Source: Massiliimicrobium timonense
Lineage (GTDB): Bacteria; Bacillota_I; Bacilli_A; Erysipelotrichales; Coprobacillaceae
Reading direction: 5' to 3'
DNA: 64,000 nt
Assembly: GCF_002160865.1 (NCBI RefSeq)
Contig: NZ_NFLJ01000004.1
Coordinates: 31,458 to 95,457, forward strand
In this document: positions 26,416-35,991 of the stretch, in pieces
Layout of the letters: the number at the start of each line of letters is the position of its first letter
How positions within the stretch are numbered: the stretch's first letter is position 1
Position numbers and translations under genes: made by a program
Notes under the pieces: model-generated
What the model was told of the DNA's origin: nothing
The model's input: only the letters and a program-made list of their open reading frames with translations
Databases searched by the model: none

Positions 26416-27136
26416 AAAGTCTTTGATAATCTTTCATATCCAATAATGATGCTGCATCTTTGTCACAGATAACAGTAAAATTTGGATGAAGTTTCAAAAC
26501 TGTGGCAGGTAATTCATCAGTGATTGGTGAATCTAAAACTTGTTTTAAGATTTCTGCTTTATGTTTACCATTGACAATCATTACCAAATGTTTCACACGC
26601 ATTAAACTCTTAGGACCCATTGTTAATGAATATGGTAAATCTGGCTTATCTGGATAAGTTGGATTGACAGCATTCTTTGTTTTTCTATCCATGATATAAG
26701 TATAACTATCCATAGGTGTACATCTTGGACAATTACTACAGAAATGTCCATCCCATCCTAAACCAATCAACATCACATCAATGCCACCTGCATCACGAAT
26801 TTCCTGATCATATGTTTCCCAGTTTTCCATTGTTGTGATATGAATCTTCTCATCTGGAATATGAGCATCTCTAAAGAATAAATCCTGCATTTCTGTCCAG
26901 TTAGGACCTGGTTTATCTTCATTGATGTATGGTGCTTCATCAAAAAGATAGTATTCTACATCTTTGTATTTTTCCTGATCTCTCACTTCAGGAATCATCA
27001 TTTGATACAAAGTCTTAGGAGAACGACCACTTGTTAATGAAATATTAACACGTTTATCCTGCATCATTGCTCCTAAAAGAATGTGCATAGCACTTTCACT
27101 CATTTTTTGTTCATTTTCTTCAATAATTAATTTCAT
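26414..27136 (-). CDS. NagB/AgaI-type amino-sugar phosphate deaminase
   Basis: 240 residues of the glucosamine-6-phosphate deaminase / isomerase fold: SLTSGRSPKTLYQMM substrate loop, YYLFDEAPY, the catalytic GLGWDGHFCSN loop and the closing SLTMGP. The motifs FDEAP and GWDGHF, with NCPRCTP, are closer to AgaI-like deaminases than to classic NagB. It is divergent from a PTS permease, so it probably works on the sugar phosphate that PTS brings in. It has a perfect promoter (TTGACA, 16 bp, TATAAT) at 27202-27229. Confidence 0.8.
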   Translation of the reverse strand: MKLIIEENEQKMSESAMHILLGAMMQDKRVNISLTSGRSPKTLYQMMIPEVRDQEKYKDVEYYLFDEAPYINEDKPGPNWTEMQDLFFRDAHIPDEKIHITTMENWETYDQEIRDAGGIDVMLIGLGWDGHFCSNCPRCTPMDSYTYIMDRKTKNAVNPTYPDKPDLPYSLTMGPKSLMRVKHLVMIVNGKHKAEILKQVLDSPITDELPATVLKLHPNFTVICDKDAASLLDMKDYQRL

Positions 27137-27184
27137 ATTCTTTCTCCTTGATTTATATTTTTATCATCAGTCGAAAGAGAATAT

Positions 27185-27291
27185 GACTCACACACACTTT
27201 TATTATAATATGAAAGAAAGCCCTGTCAAGAAAATTTCTTTTTTCAATCATAAAAAAGAAAATAACAAGGGCTTTATGAATCACACACAAT
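27185..27291. promoter_or_regulatory. Divergent promoter region with repeated CACACA motifs
   Basis: Minus promoter for the deaminase: -35 TTGACA at 27229-27224, 16-bp spacer, -10 TATAAT at 27207-27202. A TCACACACA-type motif lies just past that start site (27185-27199). A second copy lies at 27278-27291 beside TATAAT on the plus side, ahead of the PTS gene. Arms AAAGCCCT (27217) and AGGGCTTT (27275) form the ends of a long imperfect inverted repeat between them. Likely binding region of the RpiR regulator encoded beyond the PTS gene; this is inferred. Confidence 0.55.
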
Positions 27292-27425
27292 ATAATATTA
27301 TAAAACTTTTTTCAACATAATACAATTCATTTCCACAATTTGGCACATTTTTCTATCATTTGGAATTTTGTTGTATGCGTTTTCAAATAATCTATATAAT
27401 AACTCTAAAGAAGGGAGGAAATTTT

Positions 27426-28790
27426 ATGAATTTCATGGAAAAATTCAATGATTTAGCGGAACGTACCTTAATGCCGATTGCGACTAAACTTGGTAACCAG
27501 CGTCATCTTGGTGCCATTCGTGATGGTATGGTTGTTGCGATTCCACTATCAATCTTAGGTGGTGTGTGCTTGATCATTTCAACGCCACCATTCACACCAG
27601 ATACATTACCTCAGTGGGGATTTATTACTGATATGTTAATGGGCTGGTATAATTGGGCACAAACTTATAAAGCAGCCCTACAAGTTCCATATAATATGAC
27701 AATGGCATTAATGGGACTTTTCATCGCATTCTCTATTTCATATCATCTTGCAAAAAGATATGAAATGGCAACATTAAACGCAGCTGTTGTTTCTACTGCA
27801 GTCTTCTTGATTGTCAGTGCTCCATCTATGTCTGCTGTGGCAGCTTCATTGATTAGTGATGGTGCAACTGCTGAAGAATTATTAGCATCAGCAAGTATGT
27901 ATATTCCAACCACATATCTTGATGCTAAAGGAATTTTTACAGCCATTCTCGTATCTATTGGATGTGTTGAAATCATGCACTTTATGTTAAAGAAAGATAT
28001 TCGCTTTAAAATGCCTGAAGGTGTTCCACCAGCAATCGCATCTTCATTTGATGCTATTATGCCATTATTTGTATGCGTTGTTATTTTCTATGCTATCTCT
28101 TTAGTGATTCAAAACTTTAGTGGTGAATTATTACCAAGTACAATTATGACAATTTTAGCACCTGCTATTTCTGGTTTAGATTCACTCGTTGGTATCTGTT
28201 TAATTACAATCATTTCACAGATCTTCTGGTTCTTTGGATTACATGGTGCAAGTATCACTCAGCCAATCAGATTACCTTTCCAAAATATGTATTTGATTGA
28301 AAATATTACTGCCTTTACAAATAATGAACCTATCGTTCATTTCTTTACACAACCATTCTGGTCTTATGTCATTACTTTAGGTGGTGGAGGATCAACACTT
28401 GGTCTATGTATCCTCTTATTAAAATCAAAATCTGTTGAATTAAAAACACTTGGAAAACTTTCTATTGGTCCAGCTATATTCAACATCAATGAACCAATTA
28501 TCTTTGGTTTACCAATGGTTTTAAACCCTTTGATGATGATTCCATTTATCTTTGTACCGGTTGTCAATTCAATTATTGCCTATACATTAATGGCATTGCA
28601 TATTGTCGGAAAAGGGGTTATCGAAACACCATGGACAACACCTGCTCCATTAGGTGCAGCACTGGGATGTATGGATATTAAAGCAGCCTTTATGGTCATT
28701 GCCCTTATTATTATAGATATTGTTTTATATTATCCATTCTTTAAATTAATGGAAAAACAAAAATTAAAAGAAGAAAATGCAACTGATTAA
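27426..28790 (+). CDS. PTS sugar transporter IIC component (cellobiose/lactose-type)
   Basis: 454 residues from the ATG at 27426, behind AAGGGAGG. N-terminal FNDLAERTLMPIATKLGNQ and RHLGAIRDGMVVAIPLSILG are typical of CelB-like IIC proteins. About ten membrane segments; the substrate loop carries GLHGASITQPIRLPF and the NINEPIIFGLPMV motif is intact. No IIA or IIB gene lies nearby, so it must borrow these from elsewhere, with HPr at 39398. Neighbours suggest an amino sugar or a disaccharide of one. Followed by a terminator shared with the rpiR gene. Confidence 0.92.
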   Translation: MNFMEKFNDLAERTLMPIATKLGNQRHLGAIRDGMVVAIPLSILGGVCLIISTPPFTPDTLPQWGFITDMLMGWYNWAQTYKAALQVPYNMTMALMGLFIAFSISYHLAKRYEMATLNAAVVSTAVFLIVSAPSMSAVAASLISDGATAEELLASASMYIPTTYLDAKGIFTAILVSIGCVEIMHFMLKKDIRFKMPEGVPPAIASSFDAIMPLFVCVVIFYAISLVIQNFSGELLPSTIMTILAPAISGLDSLVGICLITIISQIFWFFGLHGASITQPIRLPFQNMYLIENITAFTNNEPIVHFFTQPFWSYVITLGGGGSTLGLCILLLKSKSVELKTLGKLSIGPAIFNINEPIIFGLPMVLNPLMMIPFIFVPVVNSIIAYTLMALHIVGKGVIETPWTTPAPLGAALGCMDIKAAFMVIALIIIDIVLYYPFFKLMEKQKLKEENATD

Positions 28791-28843
28791 ATAAGATAGA
28801 GAATACACTCACACACACTTACATTTATCATCTTTAATCAGTC

Positions 28844-28904
28844 AAAAAAGATACTTCATTGACCTTTTCACAAAAGCATCCTTTGATCAATGAGGTATCT
28901 TTTT
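28844..28904. terminator. Bidirectional terminator between PTS and RpiR genes
   Basis: AAAAAGATACTTCATTGA and TCAATGAGGTATCTTTTT arms (one mismatch) around a 22-base loop; overlaps the end of the regulator gene. A third CACACA motif (28808-28820) lies just before it. Confidence 0.75.
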
Positions 28905-29678
28905 CATATGGGCATATTCAACACAAATAACATCAGCAATCATCATTAATGGATAGGGATGACTAGCATAATCATGACGACTATGATAATAAATATATTC
29001 ATCAACATAAGGTATATCCAAATCATGACATGATGTAATCATATATATTTTAGGTTTGGTTTTCATGTTTTTAAACGGTTTGACACGTTCAAAAACACAA
29101 TCAAAATAAGTGCCTGTATCTGAGAAAATAATAATTAAATCATCTTGATTGGCTTGTCCTATATATTCAGCCTGTTCAGTAAATTTGATACATGTAAAAA
29201 TATGTTTACCATTCGTCTGTAAATCATATTGTAGATTTAAAGCAACATTTTCTGACTGCCTATATCCAAAAGCAGCCACATTTTTATATTGTGATATATC
29301 TTTCACAAGTTTTTGAATAGACTGTTCATCAATACTTGGTATAACAAGTTTTAAATTATCAATTACACTTGTAATATATGATTTTGCAGGTTGATGTGGA
29401 TCGTATGATTGAAATTCATATTTGCCTTTTGTTGTTTCTTGAGATATTCCAAATTTAGCAATCTGATTTTTTAAAGCATTAAAATCACTCATACCTATAT
29501 CTCGACAAAACCTTGAAATACTGGAATTAGAAACATAACAGCTTTTGGCTAACTGAGATACTGAACAATCCTCTAAATCCTCAATATTTTCAATAATATA
29601 TTTAGCAATTTTATAGTTATTACTGCCAAAAGGCTCACTGTTAATCATAGAAGACAAAATAATCATTAAATTAAACAT
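28887..29678 (-). CDS. RpiR/MurR-family regulator with SIS domain
   Basis: 263 residues. The N-terminal HTH_6 domain reads SVSQLAKSCYVSNSSISRFCRDIGMSD (shown in parts: the recognition helix is SNSSISRFC). A SIS sugar-phosphate domain begins near 110 and includes VAAFGYRQSEN and DLIIIFSDTGTY. Proteins of this kind sense a sugar phosphate and control nearby uptake genes. It is convergent to the PTS gene and is the obvious candidate regulator of the PTS/deaminase pair. Confidence 0.93.
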   Translation of the reverse strand: MFNLMIILSSMINSEPFGSNNYKIAKYIIENIEDLEDCSVSQLAKSCYVSNSSISRFCRDIGMSDFNALKNQIAKFGISQETTKGKYEFQSYDPHQPAKSYITSVIDNLKLVIPSIDEQSIQKLVKDISQYKNVAAFGYRQSENVALNLQYDLQTNGKHIFTCIKFTEQAEYIGQANQDDLIIIFSDTGTYFDCVFERVKPFKNMKTKPKIYMITSCHDLDIPYVDEYIYYHSRHDYASHPYPLMMIADVICVEYAHMKKIPH

Positions 29679-29712
29679 CTGCCATCACCCACTTTTTACT
29701 ATTATATACCAA

Positions 29713-29738
29713 AAAAGCTCTCTTTGAAAAGAGCTTTT
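29713..29738 (-). terminator. Terminator of the large surface-protein gene
   Basis: AAAAGCTCT / AGAGCTTTT arms with a T run in the minus direction, 46 bp past the stop codon. Confidence 0.8.
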
Positions 29739-29783
29739 AAATTCTTTATTTATCAGGAATAAAACCAATTCCTTTTACCATTT

Positions 29784-32700
29784 TTACTTTTGAAATAAAT
29801 CTTTGATTTTATTTTTTAATGTTAAATATGCAATACCAAGCAATGTTATAATGGCAATAAATAAATATCCTGCAAAATTCCCATAAAGGTCTGAAGTTTG
29901 TGGTTGTATAGATGATTGTACCTGTTGAATATTGTTTTGGCTTTGAATTTGTTGTGAAGGGTTATCACTTTGTTGTGGAGTGTTCTGATTAGGATTTTGC
30001 ATTGGTTTATTTTCATCAGGAAGAGAAGGTTGACCTTGAGATGATGATTCTGCTTTGACAGTAATCACTCTTCTAGCCTGAGTAGAATAACCATATTCAT
30101 CATATACAGTATAAGTCAATTCATAAGTTCCAGGTTTTGATGTATTCACTTGACCAGCAACCTGAATTTGAGATGTAATATCTTTTCCTGTATAATCCGT
30201 TGCACTCACACCCTTCATTGGATCAAATTCTTCTCCAACAGTAAATGTATTATCTGATGGTAAAATAATTGTTGGTGCTTTTTCTTCTTTGTTCACTGTA
30301 ATATACTGCACATCCGTTCTTGTCAATCCACCATTTTCATCAGTAATTTCAGCATACCATCCTAATGTTTGATTGGCCAGATTATTTAATGTCAATTGTG
30401 CAGTTTGTCCACTTTCTACATTTTTAACTTCACCTAATACTTCACTTCCATAAACATCTATATCTAAAGATGAAGTTTCAAGACTCTTTGTCTTTGGTTC
30501 GATTCCCAATGCTGAAAAAGGAATTTCAAATTCTTCTTCTCCATTAATATTGGCGACATCACCAATATCAGTTTCATCTTTAGCATCATAATCATCTAAT
30601 GAAGGTGAGTATGTACGAATAATAATTTTTTCACCTTCTAAATCAAAATGCATTAAACGAATATATCCCATACCACCAGCTTTTAATCCTTGATAATCGA
30701 ATAACATCTGATAAACCGTACGATCTGCAACACCATCTTGATTATCATCAAAGTTTTCTACATTTGTCTGAGCGTTATGATAATGTCCTGATAATACCAT
30801 GCAGACATTTGGATTCACAGCTACGACTTCATCATGGATACGTTGAGGTTCTTCACCCAAACCTCCACTAGCAAGTAAATATTCATGGAAGTTCAAAATA
30901 GCCTTACGTTCAGGATATTGTGCTAAGACATCATTCATCCATTGAACTTCTTCATCACCAATACCCCATCCCATGTAAATCATAATAAAGTCAATACCAC
31001 CTACACTAATTAAATCATAATGTCCTCGATTATCTTTATAACTTTGACCATACCAAGGATTCTGATTATATCTTTCTTCTCCAAAATACTGAGAAAAACT
31101 TGTATAATCACCGCTTAAATGACCAACATCATGGTTACCAGCCAATACACCATAAGGCATTCCTGCTTCATCAAGCATTTTATAAGCTTTATCGGCATTT
31201 TCCCATTCAGGTTCAAGATGTTCATCATCAATAATATCTCCATCATGGAACATATATTGAATATTCATACGTTCTCTATTTGCGAGAACCCATTCATGAA
31301 TATCTAACTGATACTGATATGAACCATCAACATCTTGTTCAGGATTACCATCATAATCTTCATTATAATATTGTGTATCACTTTCTACAACAAATGTAAA
31401 ATCATAATCTTCGCGAGGAGTATCATCTTCATTAGAAGTTGTAATACGTGTTGTTTGTGAATCATATTGAGGTGGCGTATATCCTTCCCCATTTTGTATC
31501 ATGACTCTTACTGATGAATCTTTGAGATAATCATTTAACTCTATTGATGCAGTTAATTCAATCTGACTGCCATCATAAATCTTTTGGGCATCTTGTAAAT
31601 CCCATTCTTGAGTTGTGTGATTATAAACATACATAAATGTTTTGGCATTATTACTTTCACCTTCCCAATGAACTTTCATTGCATCCTTATTTGTAAATGA
31701 AGAATCAACCTTAATATCAAATTGCTGATATGGGAAGCCATTGGCAGAATTTGTTTCAAAAGACTGTTCATTAGTACCAGAAGTCTGACTCACACCTTGA
31801 GAAGCTTGAATATTTTGATCATTCAAAGTATATTTTTGGCCTTTCTTAAATGCAACATTCATAACATCATTTGTTGCATCACTCACTTGAACAGATAATG
31901 TAGGATCACCATGAATCACTGACCCATCACCTGGTGTGATTTCACCAACAGTAGCATTTTCTTCAGGAACAGTAAATGTTATTGTTTTGGTAGCCATATT
32001 CCCTACTTCATCTGTAGCAGTTAAAGATAAAACGTGTTCTCCAGCATCTAATGTCTTTGTATCAAATGCATAAGGCAATTCAATTGCTTGATTATCCAAT
32101 GTTGCTAATAAAGAAACATTTTTACTTATAGCATCTTTAGCACTCGCTTCAATTGTATGACTTCTATATTGTGCATTTTCTTCCATATTTGTCATAATTT
32201 CAGGAGCCGTATTATCTACTATAAACTGTATAGATGATTCTCCAGTTTGAAGTGTATGCACACCATCTGATAACTTTGTTGTATCAAGATCATAACGTAA
32301 TGAATCAAATGATGCTTCAGGAATATCAAATGTGACATAAAGAATTTCTATTTTACTTGTTCCATCTCCCATTGAAATTTCAGTTTGTGGAGAATAATTG
32401 TCCAATGTTTCTGGTTGATCTGGATGCCAGTTATCTGCAGTATGTTCAACTGCTCCAAGCCCCTTAACACCAGTATATTTTCCTCTCAAAGATGTACCAT
32501 CAGGTAAAACAAGACGAATATTCTTTAAAACAAAATCATCGTTATTTTCAATATTATGTTCTAACACATTAGCTTTATTTCCAGCATGGAATGCAATTGT
32601 CACCTGTTTTTTATCATAATCAAAATATTTTGCATCTACATCATAACTATATGTCATCCATGAGTCATAAGTTCCTTCATTAAAGACACCTATTGAATCG

Positions 32701-35606
32701 TTACCTATAGAAACTGCATTTTTAAAGAAGACATCTGTCTGTGAAGCATCAAATGCAATTTTTGCTGAATTGCTAATAGATTTTTTGGCTTCACCTGTAA
32801 TATCTTTACCATCAAGAATAAGGTTTTCTCCCGTTCCTATAATTTGTTGATTTTGTGATACCACTGTTTGATCATCAATATTGAAACGATCACCCTCAAG
32901 AGTTCCCTCTTCATTGTTTACCGTTTTCACATCAGTTGTTACTGTTTGATATCCATCACTAACAACAAAATAATATTCATAAGAAGATTTCCCAATTAAG
33001 TCAACACTTGCTAGAGTATAATTGAAAACATCTCCATTATTTCTTAAAAGATTATATTGAGTATATCCATTTGACTTATTATCTTTCATATATAATGATA
33101 CAGTTTTAATCGTTGTCTCTTGTGAAGTTGCTTTGATTTCAAATGTAAAATCTTCATCTGTATGAAAAGTTGATGCTGTACGATCTTCTAAAACAGGTTC
33201 ACTTACTGTATCTGGCAATACTGGAGAATATTGCGGTTTCGTATTACTATCAACTCTACCAGGTGTAGGCGTTCTATCATCACTCACTAATACAGACTGG
33301 AATTGTCCATTATTATATTGGTTTTGATAAACAATAGATTTGTCAGCTGTTGTATTATCAGTTCCATCCATATTATATGTTACATAATCAATCACGTCTT
33401 TAACATTAGTCGCTATTTTAATTCCTCTCGCTCCACTATTAGACATCCCACCACATGAAATTTCAATCAATTGGTCATCTGAAAGATTTGTTCCCCATTT
33501 TCCATTAAAATTATCTTTTGTTAAAGCATCATTTGTACCATTTTTAATCCAGAAAACAAGTGTTTCTCCAGATTTTAAAATCTTATCTTCGTTTGTTTCC
33601 CACCAAATACTATCACTACCACTATCTGGATAATTATAATAGAGCTTATAATCTTTCAAATTTATATCCTTATTAGAGTTATTATAGATTTCAATAAATT
33701 CATACGCATCTGCACCATCTACATTAGAAGTATCTGGAATAACTTCAGTGATTGTTAAGGCTGGTGCATTTGTTACATCGACTTCTCCACTTTGAACTGG
33801 AATTAAAGATGATGTATAAGTAGCTTGATTGACTCCATCACTGATTGTGACTTTATAAGTTATACTGTCATAATTTTTAACAGCATTATATGCAATTGTC
33901 CCTTTTAAAATATCATTGTCATATGTAAAGTTAATTGTATCAATGAGTGTTTCTCCACTATAAATATCTGCAGTTGCTGTGAAAACTTTTTCTAGATTTG
34001 TCTGAATCGTCATTTCATAATCTTGAAGATTTGAAACCACAGATGGTGCATCAATTGATACAGTAGGATTCTCTATCACATCAGGGCGTTGATATTCTCC
34101 AAAAACTTGATTAGAAACATTTCCTACAGTCTGTTCACCATCATAATGAACAACTCCTTTAGAGTTTTCATATGTTACATAAATAGACTCATTTTCATCT
34201 ATTTTCTCATTAGAACTATCTTGTGCATTATATTCTGCACGATTTAATTCTAAACCTGTCTGTGAAGTAATCTTCATTATACGAGACCCAGAATTTGATA
34301 AACCATCACTTTGTACTGTTGTCAGATCTTTACCTTTTTCTAAAGCTGTTCCATAATTTTTATTGAAGTCGTTCACTGTATAATGAGCACTTATCACTTT
34401 TTCATTTTGAATCCATACAGTTAAAGTCTTCTTTGCTTCTAATTGAATATCATCTTCCAATATCCATTCAGTTTCTTTAGTTCCATTAACATAAATAAAA
34501 TGATAATCTTTCAAATCTACTGTCTGATTACTAGCGTTATAAACTTCAAAATATTCAAATGCATCAGAGCCATCCACATTAACAGTATTAGGTACAAACT
34601 CAGTCAATAATAATGGTGATTGATATTTCACTGAATCTGTTGTCTCTGCTGTAATTGTCTTATTAGATTTTAATTCATTAACTCCATCAGTTAATTCAAC
34701 TGATAACTCAAAAGATTCTAACCCACTTAAATCTGATGCAGGAATAGAAACAAAAAATTCACCATTATCATAAGTCATATTATATGACTTATTATTTATA
34801 AAGGCTTTTGCTTCTAATATAACAGAAGTTAAGTCTGTAGTTGCTTTCACAACATATGATGCATTTGGGTTAAATGTCTCATTAACTAATAGACTAACTG
34901 CTGCATCTTCATCCTTATTAACGACATAATGGTCATCTAATGTTTGTTCATCTACCAATGATCCTGGCGTTGGATCTCCATCATAGCCAAGTGTCAATTC
35001 TTGAATACGACCATCCTGATATTGAAATGTAATCCCCTTTTTTGTCTGGGCCTTTGCTTCTCCATCATTATAAGTCATAGAATTAATGACTTGCTTAGTA
35101 TCCTTGACAAGGACTTCCATTGAACGTTCTTCAGAATTACTAAAACCATTCACCGATTCATTTGTTTTCACAATATTTACTGATTCATCAGTAATGTTAT
35201 AGTAAGAGCGGAATTGATTTTCATCAAGTGAGTCACTTTCACTATTACGTACCCATACAACCAGTGTCTTCCCTGCTTCGATTGTTGTACCTTCAGGGAT
35301 TTCCCATAAAGTATGCGTACTTCCATTAACATTTTGAATAAGATAATTATCCATATCTAAAGTCTGATTCGTTGTATTGTAGAGCTCAATATATTCAAAA
35401 GCATCTGTACCTGATGCAGTTTCCATATCAGATTGATGTGTATCAGCTACAATCTCACTAATCATCACTGGACTTATAATTTTTGAAGCATTCTTTGTAA
35501 GTGTATCTGTTGCATGAACAACAGATAATGCATTCAAATTCATTGATGATGCCACAACAAGAACACTCATACTACTACCAATTAACTTTTTAGCTTTTTT
35601 TCCCAT
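29784..35606 (-). CDS. Cell-wall-anchored surface protein: three lamin-tail domains and a metallophosphoesterase
   Basis: 1,940 residues. Signal peptide 1-32 (ends SVVHA). Lamin-tail domains begin near 46, 333 and 617, each with an (F/E)YIE(L/V)YN-type core (FEYIELYN, FEYFEVYN, YEFIEIYN), with Ig-like stretches between. After several beta domains a calcineurin-type phosphoesterase spans about 1400-1680: VVESDTQ, HDGDIID, AGNHDVG, NFHEYL and SGHYHN. A DUF5011-like Ig domain (TFTVGEEFDPMKGVSATDY) lies near 1800. A Q/P/N-rich wall spacer leads to QPQTSD, a membrane segment and a basic tail, a sortase-like signal with S in place of G. Start ATG behind GGAGG. Probably an outside nuclease or phosphatase; the substrate is unknown. 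Confidence 0.9.
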   Translation of the reverse strand: MGKKAKKLIGSSMSVLVVASSMNLNALSVVHATDTLTKNASKIISPVMISEIVADTHQSDMETASGTDAFEYIELYNTTNQTLDMDNYLIQNVNGSTHTLWEIPEGTTIEAGKTLVVWVRNSESDSLDENQFRSYYNITDESVNIVKTNESVNGFSNSEERSMEVLVKDTKQVINSMTYNDGEAKAQTKKGITFQYQDGRIQELTLGYDGDPTPGSLVDEQTLDDHYVVNKDEDAAVSLLVNETFNPNASYVVKATTDLTSVILEAKAFINNKSYNMTYDNGEFFVSIPASDLSGLESFELSVELTDGVNELKSNKTITAETTDSVKYQSPLLLTEFVPNTVNVDGSDAFEYFEVYNASNQTVDLKDYHFIYVNGTKETEWILEDDIQLEAKKTLTVWIQNEKVISAHYTVNDFNKNYGTALEKGKDLTTVQSDGLSNSGSRIMKITSQTGLELNRAEYNAQDSSNEKIDENESIYVTYENSKGVVHYDGEQTVGNVSNQVFGEYQRPDVIENPTVSIDAPSVVSNLQDYEMTIQTNLEKVFTATADIYSGETLIDTINFTYDNDILKGTIAYNAVKNYDSITYKVTISDGVNQATYTSSLIPVQSGEVDVTNAPALTITEVIPDTSNVDGADAYEFIEIYNNSNKDINLKDYKLYYNYPDSGSDSIWWETNEDKILKSGETLVFWIKNGTNDALTKDNFNGKWGTNLSDDQLIEISCGGMSNSGARGIKIATNVKDVIDYVTYNMDGTDNTTADKSIVYQNQYNNGQFQSVLVSDDRTPTPGRVDSNTKPQYSPVLPDTVSEPVLEDRTASTFHTDEDFTFEIKATSQETTIKTVSLYMKDNKSNGYTQYNLLRNNGDVFNYTLASVDLIGKSSYEYYFVVSDGYQTVTTDVKTVNNEEGTLEGDRFNIDDQTVVSQNQQIIGTGENLILDGKDITGEAKKSISNSAKIAFDASQTDVFFKNAVSIGNDSIGVFNEGTYDSWMTYSYDVDAKYFDYDKKQVTIAFHAGNKANVLEHNIENNDDFVLKNIRLVLPDGTSLRGKYTGVKGLGAVEHTADNWHPDQPETLDNYSPQTEISMGDGTSKIEILYVTFDIPEASFDSLRYDLDTTKLSDGVHTLQTGESSIQFIVDNTAPEIMTNMEENAQYRSHTIEASAKDAISKNVSLLATLDNQAIELPYAFDTKTLDAGEHVLSLTATDEVGNMATKTITFTVPEENATVGEITPGDGSVIHGDPTLSVQVSDATNDVMNVAFKKGQKYTLNDQNIQASQGVSQTSGTNEQSFETNSANGFPYQQFDIKVDSSFTNKDAMKVHWEGESNNAKTFMYVYNHTTQEWDLQDAQKIYDGSQIELTASIELNDYLKDSSVRVMIQNGEGYTPPQYDSQTTRITTSNEDDTPREDYDFTFVVESDTQYYNEDYDGNPEQDVDGSYQYQLDIHEWVLANRERMNIQYMFHDGDIIDDEHLEPEWENADKAYKMLDEAGMPYGVLAGNHDVGHLSGDYTSFSQYFGEERYNQNPWYGQSYKDNRGHYDLISVGGIDFIMIYMGWGIGDEEVQWMNDVLAQYPERKAILNFHEYLLASGGLGEEPQRIHDEVVAVNPNVCMVLSGHYHNAQTNVENFDDNQDGVADRTVYQMLFDYQGLKAGGMGYIRLMHFDLEGEKIIIRTYSPSLDDYDAKDETDIGDVANINGEEEFEIPFSALGIEPKTKSLETSSLDIDVYGSEVLGEVKNVESGQTAQLTLNNLANQTLGWYAEITDENGGLTRTDVQYITVNKEEKAPTIILPSDNTFTVGEEFDPMKGVSATDYTGKDITSQIQVAGQVNTSKPGTYELTYTVYDEYGYSTQARRVITVKAESSSQGQPSLPDENKPMQNPNQNTPQQSDNPSQQIQSQNNIQQVQSSIQPQTSDLYGNFAGYLFIAIITLLGIAYLTLKNKIKDLFQK

Positions 35607-35630
35607 TTTGTTTCCTCCATTTATAAACGG

Positions 35631-35639
35631 ATTATAACA
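35631..35639 (-). promoter_or_regulatory. Extended -10 promoter of the surface-protein gene
   Basis: TGTTATAAT on the minus strand, 25 bp before the start codon. The best -35 (TTAACA) is 20 bp upstream, so the extended -10 probably does most of the work. The rest of the gap 35640-35890 shows nothing else clear. Confidence 0.6.
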
Positions 35640-35895
35640 AAACAGCTTCTAAAGATTGTTAATGTCAGGTAAAAAGTACATTAATAGTTTTTAATGACAT
35701 CAAAACATTGATTTGAAACCACCTTATCCACTATATGAAAGCAATTTATTTCATGCTAGATTAAAATAATATAAATTGCTTTTTGTTGATTAGCACATTC
35801 ATTATTCTTGCTTTAATATCATAAAAATGACTTACATTATAATTATGAGTGCAATTAGATTGTATAATGTATTTCCATAATCTCTATATACAAAA

Positions 35896-35936
35896 AAACG
35901 ACAATGATGATCGTAATTGATATTCATTGCCGTTTT
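35896..35936 (-). terminator. Terminator of the ABC exporter operon
   Basis: AAACGACAATGA / TCATTGCCGTTT arms (one mismatch), followed by seven T in the minus direction, 56 bp past the permease stop. Confidence 0.8.
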
Positions 35937-35991
35937 CTTCTTTGAGATGATTTTACGATTATTTATCTCGTACAGCCTTTTATTCTACTTT

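Noticed and set aside
27181..27300. Repeated CACACA stretches as a CRISPR or simple repeat array
   Set aside because: Only three short copies with no regular spacing; they fit operators better. No CRISPR array was seen anywhere in the window.
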